A stretch of DNA of 64,000 bases from JBBRNH01 sp038230415 (GCA_038230415.1 JBBRNH010000017.1:1-64000), one strand, 5' to 3'; shown: positions 1 through 7,954, counted from the first letter of the stretch. Notes: generated by a model not told the origin, from the letters alone. Made by a program: numbers and translations.

Positions 1-2
1 CG

Positions 3-38
3 CGCACGTATCAGGTTAAACTCACCGCAACGTTTTAA
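3..38 (+). CDS. C-terminal end of a SusC/TonB-dependent receptor (partial)
   Basis: The first bases read, in the frame starting at position 3, RTYQVKLTATF followed by TAA. A short beta strand ending in phenylalanine is the usual C-terminus of an outer-membrane barrel, and a SusD gene starts 5 bp downstream, which is the standard SusC-SusD order. The identification rests on this tail and the neighbour only, because the rest of the gene lies outside the window. Confidence 0.6.
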   Translation, partial: RTYQVKLTATF

Positions 39-42
39 AACC

Positions 43-1359
43 ATGAAAAAACTACTGATTCTGACCACTACACTGGTCACATTGCTGTCGGCGGTGAGTT
101 GCCAGCAAGCCGAATTTCTGAACCCAAGCAGCGTGAGCCAATCGCAGGCGGTGAGTTCGCCCGATGGCCTGATTACGCTCTGCAACGGCCTGCAATACCG
201 CTACACAACGGGCGGGGCGTTGAGCGTTCTGTATAACACCGTTGCCGGGGCGGGCCTGACCACCCGCGAACTGAACGTACTGAACGCCGGTAACATCGAA
301 GAACTGAACCTGCAAACCGGGGGCGGCAGCGTAACCAACGGCAACGGTGTGGTACGGAACCTCTGGACGCAGAGCCAACTCGTGCGGGCCAATGCCGAAC
401 TGATTTTAGCCAGTACCAAAGTGGCTGATAATGACCCCGGCACCAAGAGTGGTATTGTTGGTTATGCGTCTATCTTTAAGGCATTGGCCCTCGGCACCAC
501 CGCGCAGTTTTTTGAGCAGTCGGTAATTGCTACCGGAACCAACGCGCCGTTTGTGCCGCGTGTGCAGGCCTTGCAGGAAGCCGTTAAAACGTTGGAAGCG
601 GCTGCCACGCAGGTGAGCTCGGCGGCTCCGTCGGCCAACTTTACGGGCAAAGTGGTAACGGGCATTGACATCCCGAACACGATTCAGGCGTTGATTGCCC
701 GCTACGCGCTCTTTGCCGGCGATTATGATAAGGCCATTGCTGCGGCTGCCAAAGTTTTGCTAACGAGCAAGTCGGTCTTTAACTTCGACGATAACACCCG
801 GAACCCGTTGTTTGAAGCCTCGTTTCAGAACCTGAACGTGTTTCAGCCCACTAATGCCAATCTCGGCCTAACGGGTGTGCTGACTCCTGACCCGGCTGAT
901 AAACGGCTGGCATTTCTGACCCGCGTGAGCAGCAATACCGCCGTAACGCCGGTGGTGGCAACGGCGTTTTACACGGCCAACGGCACGGCTGTTCCGGTGT
1001 ATCTGCCGGGCGAAATGCTGCTGATTCAGGCCGAAGCCTACGCCCGGAAGGGTGATTTGACCAACGCCGTGACATTCCTGAACCGCGTTCGCACCAAAAC
1101 AGCCGCGCAGGATGCGTTTGGTTTGGGAGCTGGATTGCCCGCCTACGCCGGTGCCAATACTGCCGATGCCATATTGCTCGACATCCTGCAAAACCGGCTG
1201 GTCGAACTATCGTTTCAGGGTTTCCGGCTCGAAGACAGCCGCCGGTTTGGTCGGCCCGGCCCCGGCGCAACGGGTGCCGAGCGGAACCGGAATTTCTTTC
1301 CGTATCCGCGTACTGAGCGTGACAACAACACGGCTACGCCTGCTGACCCAGCCAATTGA
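43..1359 (+). CDS. SusD/RagB-family nutrient-binding outer-membrane lipoprotein
   Basis: The 438-residue product has a lipoprotein signal ending in LLSAVSC (Cys at about residue 20), so it should be anchored in the outer membrane. SusD proteins cap a partner SusC barrel and bind oligosaccharides or other nutrients before TonB-driven import. Typical SusD features are the tetratricopeptide-like helices, LIQAEAYARKGDLTNAVTFLNRVRT near residues 328-352, and a C-terminal block with ELSFQGFRLEDSRRFGR followed by FFPYPRTERDNN. The protein is somewhat shorter than many SusD proteins (about 500 residues). It starts 5 bp after the receptor stop codon, so the two are one operon. The substrate cannot be told from the sequence. 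Confidence 0.88.
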   Translation: MKKLLILTTTLVTLLSAVSCQQAEFLNPSSVSQSQAVSSPDGLITLCNGLQYRYTTGGALSVLYNTVAGAGLTTRELNVLNAGNIEELNLQTGGGSVTNGNGVVRNLWTQSQLVRANAELILASTKVADNDPGTKSGIVGYASIFKALALGTTAQFFEQSVIATGTNAPFVPRVQALQEAVKTLEAAATQVSSAAPSANFTGKVVTGIDIPNTIQALIARYALFAGDYDKAIAAAAKVLLTSKSVFNFDDNTRNPLFEASFQNLNVFQPTNANLGLTGVLTPDPADKRLAFLTRVSSNTAVTPVVATAFYTANGTAVPVYLPGEMLLIQAEAYARKGDLTNAVTFLNRVRTKTAAQDAFGLGAGLPAYAGANTADAILLDILQNRLVELSFQGFRLEDSRRFGRPGPGATGAERNRNFFPYPRTERDNNTATPADPAN

Positions 1360-1371
1360 AGGAAGTGGGTT

Positions 1372-1460
1372 TGTGTCAGACAGCAGAATGCTGCCTGACA
1401 CAAAAACTAAGGTTTACTACCTGATGTGTGCTTGCCGTTTTCCGACAGCATTCTGCTGTC
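1372..1460. repeat. Pair of related hairpins in opposite orientation downstream of susD
   Basis: Positions 1372-1385 and 1389-1402 form a 14-bp inverted repeat with one mismatch and a GAA loop. Positions 1444-1450 and 1454-1460 form a 7-bp hairpin, GACAGCA-TTC-TGCTGTC. The second is the reverse complement of the core of the first (GACAGCAGAATGCTG). The pair therefore looks like two copies of a short dispersed palindrome placed head to head rather than ordinary terminators. Confidence 0.6.
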
Positions 1461-1483
1461 AGGGACAAGTTTAGTTTTAGGTG

Positions 1484-1517
1484 CAAAACGCCCCGGCTCA
1501 GTAGCCGGGGCGTTTTG
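1484..1517. terminator. Bidirectional intrinsic terminator between susD and the convergent gene
   Basis: This is a perfect 15-bp stem (CAAAACGCCCCGGCT and its complement) with loop CAGT. It is GC-rich in the centre, with A-tract and T-tract ends, so it can act on both strands. It lies between the stop of the SusD gene and the stop of the convergent gene at 1669. Confidence 0.85.
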
Positions 1518-1668
1518 TGTTGTCGGTACGGTTTTTTCCCATGCACCAGTCATTGGGTAATATCCACTTGCTGGTATGCATGGAGCCGAATACCTGATGG
1601 AGCTGATACGGGATATTACGGCTGCTACTCGAATTACGAGGCTAAAGTAGTCGGCCACTGCGGCAGGG

Positions 1669-2454
1669 CTATTGCACCGTTGTGTATCGCCGGCCCAAAC
1701 CAAGCCGGACGGTGGCGTACCAACCCGACATATTGACGGTCGGGTTGCCGTCGCTGTTGTTGCTTCGGTTAAAACCCGTGTTGGGGCCAAGCCGGTATCC
1801 CGTATCGAACCCGATCACCAACGAACGTTCCTGAACCAGAGAGCCGCAGTCCGTTTGTTTGGTGGTGGCCCCATATACAAACCGATACTGACCACTCAGG
1901 CCCAGATCGCCGGTGATGGTCATGGTTGCTAACCGGGCCGATTGCTGACTGCCGGGATTGGACAAAATCGTTGCTAACGAAGGCTGCGTAGTTCCGTTTT
2001 TGTCCACATTCAACCGGAAAAACGCGGGCGATACCATCAGCTTAGGCATCAGCACAAACTTGTCGGTGTTGATAATCCGGTAGCCACCCCCAACACCATA
2101 CTGAAAGAAAAACGCCCGCGCCGTATTGGTGCCGTTGGTGGTGCTGAGTTGGTTGGCTGGCCCCAGCGCGAAATCAAATTGCGACACCAATGCCCACCGT
2201 TTTCCTGATTTTGTTTGCTCCGTCTGGAATCCGAATACCGTAAATTGCCCCGGCAGCGTGGGATAGCCGGTTTGCTGTAATACCTGATTCAGGTTACCCA
2301 GCGATACGCTCTGTTTGCCCAGCCGGTAGCTGATCACCGACTCATACGATTTTAGTTTCTGCACAACCTGCGTTGGTGCCGTAACATCCTGTGCCTGAGC
2401 CGCGCCAAAGGCCAGCATCATCACTACTCCTGTCTGGAAAATGTGCTTTTTCAT
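1669..2454 (-). CDS. Predicted outer-membrane beta-barrel protein of unknown function
   Basis: The 261-residue product has a signal peptide (MKKHIFQTGVVMMLAFGAAQAQ) with likely cleavage after AQAQ. The rest alternates hydrophobic and polar residues with many Gly and aromatic residues, for example FFFQYGVGGGYRI, GLSGQYRFVYG and GWYATVRLGLG. This suits a small beta barrel of about 8-10 strands. Two cysteines are absent from the signal region, so it is not a lipoprotein. No specific family was recognised. It is transcribed alone and is convergent with the SusD gene. Confidence 0.7.
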   Translation of the reverse strand: MKKHIFQTGVVMMLAFGAAQAQDVTAPTQVVQKLKSYESVISYRLGKQSVSLGNLNQVLQQTGYPTLPGQFTVFGFQTEQTKSGKRWALVSQFDFALGPANQLSTTNGTNTARAFFFQYGVGGGYRIINTDKFVLMPKLMVSPAFFRLNVDKNGTTQPSLATILSNPGSQQSARLATMTITGDLGLSGQYRFVYGATTKQTDCGSLVQERSLVIGFDTGYRLGPNTGFNRSNNSDGNPTVNMSGWYATVRLGLGRRYTTVQ

Positions 2455-2546
2455 GCCAATACGATGTTTGTTTAATTAGGCAGAAAGGTGGCAATTTCTG
2501 AATACATAAGCAACTGATTAACAGAAATTTAATACCTGCAAATCTC

Positions 2547-3455
2547 TTAGCCGATGAGTCTCCCCTGCAAGCCGCCCGTATGCACCGCCACCACTGTTGC
2601 GCCCGCCGGGAAATAGCCCCGCCGGGCCAGATCATACAGGCCAAACAGCATCTTAGCGGTGTAAATCTGCTCGATTAATACCCCCGTTTTTTGCTCGAAC
2701 GAGTGCATGAAATTCAGCAACTCCGGTGTGGTGCGTGCGTACCCGCCGAAGTGGTAATCGGTTATCAAGGAATAGTTGTCAGGTATCATTAAACAACTGT
2801 CAATACCTGGTAGCTGAAACTGCGAACCCGTTGGGAGTTTCAACGCCAGAAAACCGAGTATGTGTGTGTTCTTCGTTGCCGATTGTGCCAGCCCCGCCAC
2901 TGTGCCGCCCGTGCCAACGGCGCAGGTCACAAAATTGGGGCTAAACCTAAATTGCGCGTTTATTTCAGGCATGATTTCGGCGGTGCCGCGCACGGCGAGA
3001 TCGTTGGTGCCGCCTTCGGGGAGGTGATAAAACGGGCCGAACTGGGTTTGTAAGTCGGTCAGAAAAGCCGGGTTGTTTTTGCGCTGATAATCGGCCCGGC
3101 TCACAAAATGAAGCGTCATCCCGGCTTCGCAGCAAAAGGTCAGCGTTGGGTTCAGAGGCTGATGAGCCAGTTCGTCCCCGCGTACAACACCAATGGTTTT
3201 CAGGTTGTTAAGTCGCCCGGCAGCCGCCGTTGCGTAGAGGTGGTTCGAGAATGCTCCGCCAAACGTCAGCAGTGTATTGAAGCCATTGGCGCGGGCCGCA
3301 ATCAGATTATACTTCAGTTTGCGCCATTTGTTGCCCGACACCTGCGGGTGCAGTAGATCATCCCGTTTGAGCCAGAGGTCAATCGCTACCGGGGTTGGAA
3401 ACGGGTCGGCCAATCGGCATAACGGCGAGGGGTTACTTAGTGGAGGTGTATTCAT
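2547..3455 (-). CDS. PLP-dependent 1-aminocyclopropane-1-carboxylate deaminase / D-cysteine desulfhydrase family enzyme
   Basis: The 302-residue protein belongs to the tryptophan-synthase-beta fold group of PLP enzymes. It carries LWLKRDDLLHPQVSGNKWRK, in which K43 of GNK is the expected PLP-binding lysine. It also has TFGGAFSNHLYATAAA and the phosphate-binding stretch CAVGTGGTVAGLA. Members deaminate ACC or break D-cysteine to pyruvate, sulfide and ammonia; the sequence alone does not separate these. An in-frame ATG 54 bp upstream is possible, but the start at 3455 puts the fold's first strand at the usual distance. The gene is divergent from the pseudouridine synthase, with about 52 bp between the two starts. 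Confidence 0.82.
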   Translation of the reverse strand: MNTPPLSNPSPLCRLADPFPTPVAIDLWLKRDDLLHPQVSGNKWRKLKYNLIAARANGFNTLLTFGGAFSNHLYATAAAGRLNNLKTIGVVRGDELAHQPLNPTLTFCCEAGMTLHFVSRADYQRKNNPAFLTDLQTQFGPFYHLPEGGTNDLAVRGTAEIMPEINAQFRFSPNFVTCAVGTGGTVAGLAQSATKNTHILGFLALKLPTGSQFQLPGIDSCLMIPDNYSLITDYHFGGYARTTPELLNFMHSFEQKTGVLIEQIYTAKMLFGLYDLARRGYFPAGATVVAVHTGGLQGRLIG

Positions 3456-3507
3456 AAATCGGCTGAAACGTGGTAATTTCGGGGGAAAACTAATCAGATT
3501 AACCCGC

Positions 3508-4572
3508 ATGATTGACCCGCAAACTGTTTCTGAAGCAAACGAACCCGACGAAGACGACCTTTATGAACACCACCGGATTGTGGTGGACAAAGGGCAGCAC
3601 CTGACCCGGATTGACCGTTTCCTGATGGATCGGTTGCCCACCGCCAGCCGCACCAAAATTCAGGCCGGTATCGAAACCGAGTCCGTTCGGGTCAACGACA
3701 AACCCACCAAAGCCAGCTACCGCATCCGCCCCCTCGACGTGATTACGGTATCGTTGCCGCACCCGCCCCGCGAGACCGACATTATGCCGCAGGATATTCC
3801 GCTCAACATCATTTTTGAGGACAACGACGTACTTGTGCTGAACAAAGCCGCCGGTATGGTAGTGCATCCCGCGCACGGCAACTGGGACGGTACACTCGTC
3901 AATGCGTTGGTGTATCACTTCCAGAACCTGCCCACCTCACAAAACGGCGTGGCCCGGCCCGGCCTCATTCACCGGATAGACAAAGATACGTCGGGCCTGT
4001 TGGTGATCGCCAAAACCGAGTTTGCCATGACCTTTCTGGCGAAACAGTTCTTTGACCACAGCATCGAACGGACGTACCTCGCCCTAGTCTGGGGCCTGCC
4101 CACCCCCGCCGATGGCACCATCACGGGATACATTGGCCGCAGCCCGCAGGATCGGCGGGTGATGCAGATTTTTGACGACGAAAGCCGGGGGAAGTGGGCC
4201 GTTACGCACTACAAAACCATCGAAACCCTGCGGAATGTGGCCCTTGTGCAGTGCAACCTCGAAACGGGCCGGACGCACCAGATTCGGGCGCACTTCAAAC
4301 ACATCAACCACCCGCTGTTTAACGATGCTCCGTATGGCGGAGACCGGGTGCTGCGCGGCACACCCAACGGCAGTTATAAGGTTTTTGTCGAAAACGCCTT
4401 CAAACTCCTGCCCCGGCAGGCACTCCACGCCAAATCATTAGGGTTTGTGCATCCCAGAACCAAAGAGTTTATGCAATTTACCTGTGACTTACCCACTGAT
4501 TTTCAGGCTGTTCTGGATAAATGGCGGAAACAGGTCAGCTACCTCTCGCCGGTTAGCAGCGATGATGAATAA
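3508..4572 (+). CDS. RluA-family 23S rRNA pseudouridine synthase (RluD-like)
   Basis: The 354-residue protein has an S4 RNA-binding domain (about residues 30-90, LTRIDRFLMDRLPTASRTKI) followed by a PseudoU_synth_2 domain. The catalytic motif HRIDKDTSGLLV starts at residue 155, which makes D158 the catalytic aspartate. RGRTHQIR-type sequence (ETGRTHQIRAHF) and ALHAKSLGFVHP are further RluA-family blocks. RluC/RluD-type enzymes convert specific uridines of 23S rRNA to pseudouridine. The open frame extends further upstream into the divergent gene, but the acidic leader starting at MIDPQT is normal for this group. TAATTTCG at 3474-3481 resembles a -7 promoter box with one mismatch. Confidence 0.88.
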   Translation: MIDPQTVSEANEPDEDDLYEHHRIVVDKGQHLTRIDRFLMDRLPTASRTKIQAGIETESVRVNDKPTKASYRIRPLDVITVSLPHPPRETDIMPQDIPLNIIFEDNDVLVLNKAAGMVVHPAHGNWDGTLVNALVYHFQNLPTSQNGVARPGLIHRIDKDTSGLLVIAKTEFAMTFLAKQFFDHSIERTYLALVWGLPTPADGTITGYIGRSPQDRRVMQIFDDESRGKWAVTHYKTIETLRNVALVQCNLETGRTHQIRAHFKHINHPLFNDAPYGGDRVLRGTPNGSYKVFVENAFKLLPRQALHAKSLGFVHPRTKEFMQFTCDLPTDFQAVLDKWRKQVSYLSPVSSDDE

Positions 4573-4663
4573 CGGCCTTTTGGTGTAGCTATATTGTTGT
4601 CGTTATTGTTAATCCTGCCCCATTTATTGTCCATCATTCATTGTCCATTATACATTACCACCA

Positions 4664-5116
4664 ATGATTTCCATTCGTCCCGGCACCCGCCCCGATATTC
4701 CGCAGGCTTTTGAGTTGGTTATGGAGTTGGCCGTTTATGAAAAAGCCGCCGATCAGGTCTCGAACACCATTGAGCAGATGACCGAAGACGGTTTTGGCCC
4801 CAACGCGCTCTTTGGCTTGATCGTGGCCGAAGACACTGAAACCCAGAAACTCATCGGCATCGCGCTGTATTATTACCGCTATTCGACCTGGAAAGGCAAA
4901 CGGTTGTACCTCGAAGACATCATCGTGACCGAAACGCACCGGGGGCTGGGGCTGGGCAAACTGCTGTTCGACGAAACCGTTGACATGGCAAAACAAACCG
5001 ACTGCACCGGCATGATGTGGCAGGTGCTGGACTGGAACACGCCCGCCTTGGGGTTCTATCAGCAGTTTGGCACCCGTTTTGACGATGGCTGGACCAACTG
5101 CCATCTGGATTTTTGA
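4664..5116 (+). CDS. GNAT-family N-acetyltransferase (diamine acetyltransferase-like)
   Basis: The 150-residue protein is a single GNAT domain. The acetyl-CoA pyrophosphate-binding loop is seen as RGLGLGKLL (about residues 88-96), preceded by the strand LYLEDIIVTETHR. The C-terminal VLDWNTPALGFYQQFG is typical of spermidine/spermine or diamine acetyltransferase relatives. The substrate is not certain. The 90 bp upstream contain simple CATT/CCATT repeats at about 4625-4655. The gene ends in a strong hairpin at 5133-5168. Confidence 0.85.
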   Translation: MISIRPGTRPDIPQAFELVMELAVYEKAADQVSNTIEQMTEDGFGPNALFGLIVAEDTETQKLIGIALYYYRYSTWKGKRLYLEDIIVTETHRGLGLGKLLFDETVDMAKQTDCTGMMWQVLDWNTPALGFYQQFGTRFDDGWTNCHLDF

Positions 5117-5132
5117 GGGATGGTAACAACGG

Positions 5133-5168
5133 AAACGGGTCGCTGATTGGCTAATCAGCGACCCGTTT
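5133..5168. terminator. Bidirectional intrinsic terminator
   Basis: A perfect 16-bp stem (AAACGGGTCGCTGATT and its complement) with loop GGCT lies just after the acetyltransferase stop. It overlaps the stop codon of the convergent small gene at 5167, so it can end both transcripts. Confidence 0.85.
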
Positions 5169-5325
5169 AGATTTCCCGGTTCATGAATTTTCGGAGTTGT
5201 TCAGGATCAATTTTGCTAAATGTTTCCTTCATCTGTTCGCGTTTGACGCGCAGGAATTCTTCTCTTGAGTCGTAACAAATTACTTTTTCTTCTCTATTTT
5301 TTGGTGTATTGGTTGTGGCTTTCAT
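5167..5325 (-). CDS. Small charged protein of unknown function, 52 residues
   Basis: The reading frame starting MKATTNTPKNREEKVICYD encodes 52 residues, rich in Lys, Arg and Glu and probably helical in its C-terminal half (REEFLRVKREQMKETFSKID). A longer in-frame start at 5418 would run into the palindromic repeat upstream, so the ATG at 5325 was chosen. The stop sits inside a bidirectional terminator, which supports a real transcript. No family was recognised. The charged heptad-like layout is like small antitoxin-type or regulatory peptides, but there is no partner gene to support that. Confidence 0.5.
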   Translation of the reverse strand: MKATTNTPKNREEKVICYDSREEFLRVKREQMKETFSKIDPEQLRKFMNREI

Positions 5326-5355
5326 TAGGTGTTTATGGTTATAGTTTTGCTGTTT

Positions 5356-5502
5356 CCTCGGTCTGTGTCTCCACAGACCACTATAAATCAGGCAGATACA
5401 AGCGGTCTGTGAAGACATAGACCGAGGAAATACATAGACCGCTATAAATCAGGCAGATACAAGCAGTCTGTGAAGACACAGACTGAGGAAATACATAGAC
5501 CG
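5356..5502. repeat. Palindromic repeat cluster with tandem 61-bp copies
   Basis: Positions 5356-5379 and 5404-5427 are 24-bp inverted arms (22 of 24 match), and each arm is itself a hairpin with core GGTCTGTG-N4-CACAGACC. The right half is also repeated in tandem: 5381-5441 and 5442-5502 are 61-bp direct repeats with only three differences. Two of the three are a paired change (CGGTCT/AGACCG to CAGTCT/AGACTG) that keeps the inner stem paired. The third turns a G-T wobble into a G-C pair. The same arm occurs inside hemW at 40064-40122. Confidence 0.85.
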
Positions 5503-5559
5503 AAGAAACGGGAAATAGTCGGTTTGCAATATACAGTCAAAAATAGGCAAGAATTTTCT

Positions 5560-6237
5560 TCACTCCCCCAGCAAATCGGGCCTGCGGGCCTCGGTTCGGG
5601 CCATTGCCTGTTCGTGCCGCCAGTCGTCAATGCGGGCCTGATGGCCGGAGAGCAATATGTCGGGTACGCGGTGGCCTTCCCAGTCTGCCGGACGGCTATA
5701 CACGGGCGGGGCCAGTAAATCGTCCTGAAACGAGTCGGTGAGGGCCGATGTCTCATCGTTCAGTACGCCGGGCAGCAGCCGGATAATCGCGTCTGACAGT
5801 ACCGCAGCCGCCAACTCGCCCCCCGACAGCACGTAATCGCCGATGCTGATTTCGAGCGTGATAAACTGTTCCCGTACCCGCTCATCAACGCCTTTGTAAT
5901 GCCCGCAGAGGATAATCAGGTTCTCGCGCAGCGACAAGGCGTTCACCCGCCCCTGCCGGAGTTGTTCGCCATCGGGCGTAACGTAGATGATTTCGTCGTA
6001 GGTGCGCTCGGCCTGTAACGTGCGGATGCAGCGGGCAATGGGTTCTATTTGCAGCACCATACCCGCGCCCCCGCCAAAGGGGTAATCGTCAACGCGCCGG
6101 TGTTTGTCGGCAGTGTAGTCGCGGAGGTCATGCGTAACCACCTCCACAAAGCCGCCCGCCTGCGCCCGCTGTAAAATCGAGTGGGCAAAAAAACTGTCGA
6201 GAAGCCGGGGCAGGCAGGTGATGATATCAATCCTCAT
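5560..6237 (-). CDS. trmD: tRNA (guanine-37-N1)-methyltransferase TrmD
   Basis: The 225-residue SPOUT methyltransferase adds a methyl group to N1 of G37 next to the anticodon, which prevents +1 frameshifting. Family blocks are MRIDIITCLPRLLDSFF at the start, DYPFGGGAGMVL, CGHYKGVDERV, the knot loop with ISIGDYVLSGGELAA, and LLPGVLNDETSALTDSF. The length matches the family. Its start overlaps the end of rimM by 11 bp, which indicates translational coupling in the usual rpsP-rimM-trmD order. Confidence 0.96.
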   Translation of the reverse strand: MRIDIITCLPRLLDSFFAHSILQRAQAGGFVEVVTHDLRDYTADKHRRVDDYPFGGGAGMVLQIEPIARCIRTLQAERTYDEIIYVTPDGEQLRQGRVNALSLRENLIILCGHYKGVDERVREQFITLEISIGDYVLSGGELAAAVLSDAIIRLLPGVLNDETSALTDSFQDDLLAPPVYSRPADWEGHRVPDILLSGHQARIDDWRHEQAMARTEARRPDLLGE

Positions 6238-6820
6238 CCGAATCAGGGATTACTACGTCGTCCGTATCGTCGGGTACTTCGCCGGGTTTGCTGTCGAAAT
6301 AAATTTCGAGCAGGCCATCGGGCAGCGTCACGTTCAGCTTCTGATTGGCGCGGTCAACGGTTTTGGTAATGTCGCTGTTAATCGGAATCAGCACCTCCTG
6401 CCCCCGGTAGTCCATCGCAATCAAATCCTGCGCGTTCATGGCATATACGCCCTTCACGATGCCGAGTTCGCCGTGATTGCTGTCAATGACCTGCATCCCC
6501 ACGATTTCATGGAAATAAAAACGGTCGTTGTCTTTGATCGGTTCGAGGTTATCAACGGGCAACCAAAGCGGGCAGTTGATGAGCCGTTCGGCCTGCTCGA
6601 TGGTCTCGATCTCTTCAAAGGCTACGATGGCGCGGCTGGCTTTCACAATCGCCAGTGATTCAATGAAATAGGGCAGAAGCTCGCCCTTGATCTCAACCAA
6701 GACCGAGTCTAAATCGGCGTATATTTTGGGGTCGTCAACGTCTAAAAAAAATACCAGTTCACCGCGAACGCCGTGCGTTTTGGTGATATGGCCGAGTTGG
6801 AAACAATCGTCTTTTGTCAT
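6227..6820 (-). CDS. rimM: Ribosome maturation factor RimM
   Basis: The 197-residue protein helps mature the 30S head domain and binds ribosomal protein S19. The N-terminal RimM barrel is marked by FQLGHITKTHGVRGELVFF. A PRC-barrel-like C-terminal half begins around FYFHEIVGMQVID and contains GVYAMNAQDLIAM and VLIPINSDI. An acidic tail (DDTDDVVIPDSDED) ends the protein. The ATG at 6820 was chosen because RimM proteins start a few residues before the QLG motif. An upstream extension would read through the rpsP terminator. Confidence 0.94.
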   Translation of the reverse strand: MTKDDCFQLGHITKTHGVRGELVFFLDVDDPKIYADLDSVLVEIKGELLPYFIESLAIVKASRAIVAFEEIETIEQAERLINCPLWLPVDNLEPIKDNDRFYFHEIVGMQVIDSNHGELGIVKGVYAMNAQDLIAMDYRGQEVLIPINSDITKTVDRANQKLNVTLPDGLLEIYFDSKPGEVPDDTDDVVIPDSDED

Positions 6821-6882
6821 GATAGGGGCGCGGCCCCAAAGCCGCTCGTTAATTGCGGCTTTTCGGGCCGCGCTACGCAAAA

Positions 6883-6908
6883 AGAGCCTGCTCAACCGAA
6901 CAGGCTCT
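6883..6908 (-). terminator. Intrinsic terminator or attenuator after rpsP
   Basis: On the minus strand AGAGCCTG, a 10-nt loop and CAGGCTCT are followed by TTTTTG, which is a hairpin plus a U-tract. It lies between rpsP and rimM, so it probably lets rpsP be made in excess over rimM and trmD. Confidence 0.65.
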
Positions 6909-6935
6909 CCAATAAATAGTACAGGATACCAAAAG

Positions 6936-7754
6936 CTATTCGGCAACCGGTTTTTCGGCTTCTGCCGTTGGCGTTTCGGCTTCGGCAACGGTGGTTTCCG
7001 TCACTGTTGCTTCGGCTTCAGCAGCCGGTGTCTCAACCTGAGCAACCGTAGTTGCTACCTCAGCCGGTGTTGGTGTTTCTACCTCAACGGGTGCTGGTGC
7101 TTTTACTTCAGCAGCCACAACGGGTGTCTCGGCTTCGGCAGCCAGTGTCTGAGTTTCAGCAGCGGGAGCTTCTGTCTCAGCAGCCGGTTCCTGAACCGCA
7201 GCGATTGGCATTTCTACCTCGGCAACCGCAACAGGTGGGGCAACCTGGGTAACGGGTGCGGCAACTTCGGCGGGGGCTTCAAAAGCGGCCACAGCCACGG
7301 CATTTTTCTTCCGCAGAACTTCGGCACGGGCCAGATTAACCTGACGCTCGGCTTCTAAACGGTCCACTTTCGATTGGGCTTTCTTGTCTGACTTGGTGTC
7401 AGCCGCATTAGCCACTAAGTTTGCTTTCTCTTCTTTCCAGGCCGCAAACCGCTCATCAGCAACATCCTGCGTGATGGCTCCTTTGTTTACGCCGACCTGT
7501 AAGTGCTTTTTCAGCATCATACCCTCGTGCGAAAGAATCGAGCGGGTAGTGTCGGTCGGCTGTGCGCCAACCATTAGCCAATATAACGCCCGTGTCTCTT
7601 TCAGCAACACAGATGCCGGGTCATGGTTTGGGTTGTACGTGCCGATTTTCTCGATGAACTTACCATCACGCGGTGAGCGTGAGTCGGCAACAACGATGTC
7701 GTACATTGCCATTTGTTTGCGTCCGCGACGCGCTAATCTAATTTTTACAGCCAT
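6936..7754 (-). CDS. rpsP: 30S ribosomal protein S16 with a very long Ala/Glu/Thr/Pro-rich C-terminal extension
   Basis: The first roughly 80 residues are S16: MAVKIRLARRGRKQMAMYDIVVADSR, then GKFIEKIGTYNPNHDP and YWLMVGAQPTDTTRSIL. Bacterial S16 is usually 80-90 residues, and Bacteroidota versions commonly have a tail. Here the protein is 272 residues. A charged linker (about 110-160) is followed by about 110 residues of low-complexity AE-T-P-V repeats such as AAETEAPAAETQ and TVAEAETPTAEAE. The ATG at 7754 fits the conserved N-terminus. It heads the rpsP-rimM-trmD operon, with a promoter box at 7807-7814. Confidence 0.95.
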   Translation of the reverse strand: MAVKIRLARRGRKQMAMYDIVVADSRSPRDGKFIEKIGTYNPNHDPASVLLKETRALYWLMVGAQPTDTTRSILSHEGMMLKKHLQVGVNKGAITQDVADERFAAWKEEKANLVANAADTKSDKKAQSKVDRLEAERQVNLARAEVLRKKNAVAVAAFEAPAEVAAPVTQVAPPVAVAEVEMPIAAVQEPAAETEAPAAETQTLAAEAETPVVAAEVKAPAPVEVETPTPAEVATTVAQVETPAAEAEATVTETTVAEAETPTAEAEKPVAE

Positions 7755-7806
7755 TGTGCTTGTGTCTGTTTGTGGCAGGAACCCGTCCTCCCGGTAAACG
7801 TGGCCG

Positions 7807-7814
7807 CAAAAGTA
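7807..7814 (-). promoter_or_regulatory. Bacteroidota -7 promoter box before rpsP
   Basis: The minus strand reads TACTTTTG, an exact match to TAnnTTTG, 53 bp upstream of the rpsP start. The -33 element is not clear. Confidence 0.55.
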
Positions 7815-7861
7815 CGAAAAAAACAGCAACGCGGAGTTGTACTCCGTAGTTTTTGTAATTT

Positions 7862-7934
7862 TTTGTCATTCCGACGATAGGAGGAATCTATTCGGCTTAG
7901 CAACGTTGATTCCTCCTACCGTCGGAATGACAAA
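7862..7934. repeat. Intergenic palindromic repeat with 27-bp arms
   Basis: The arms at 7862-7888 and 7908-7934 match at 26 of 27 positions and enclose a 19-bp loop. The arm begins TTTGTCATTCCGACG. It is much longer than a terminator stem, has no adjacent U-tract, and lies beside a separate terminator at 7955-7995. It is probably a dispersed REP-like or MITE-like element. Confidence 0.75.
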
Positions 7935-7954
7935 GCAACGCTGAGGTGACCCCC

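Noticed and set aside
3277..3507. An N-terminal extension of the pseudouridine synthase.
   Set aside because: The added part lies opposite the start of the divergent deaminase gene and has no S4-domain character; the ATG at 3508 gives the family's normal length.
5381..5502. The tandem 61-bp units were considered as a mini CRISPR array.
   Set aside because: The two units abut with no unique spacers, each contains inner hairpins, and no cas genes are near.
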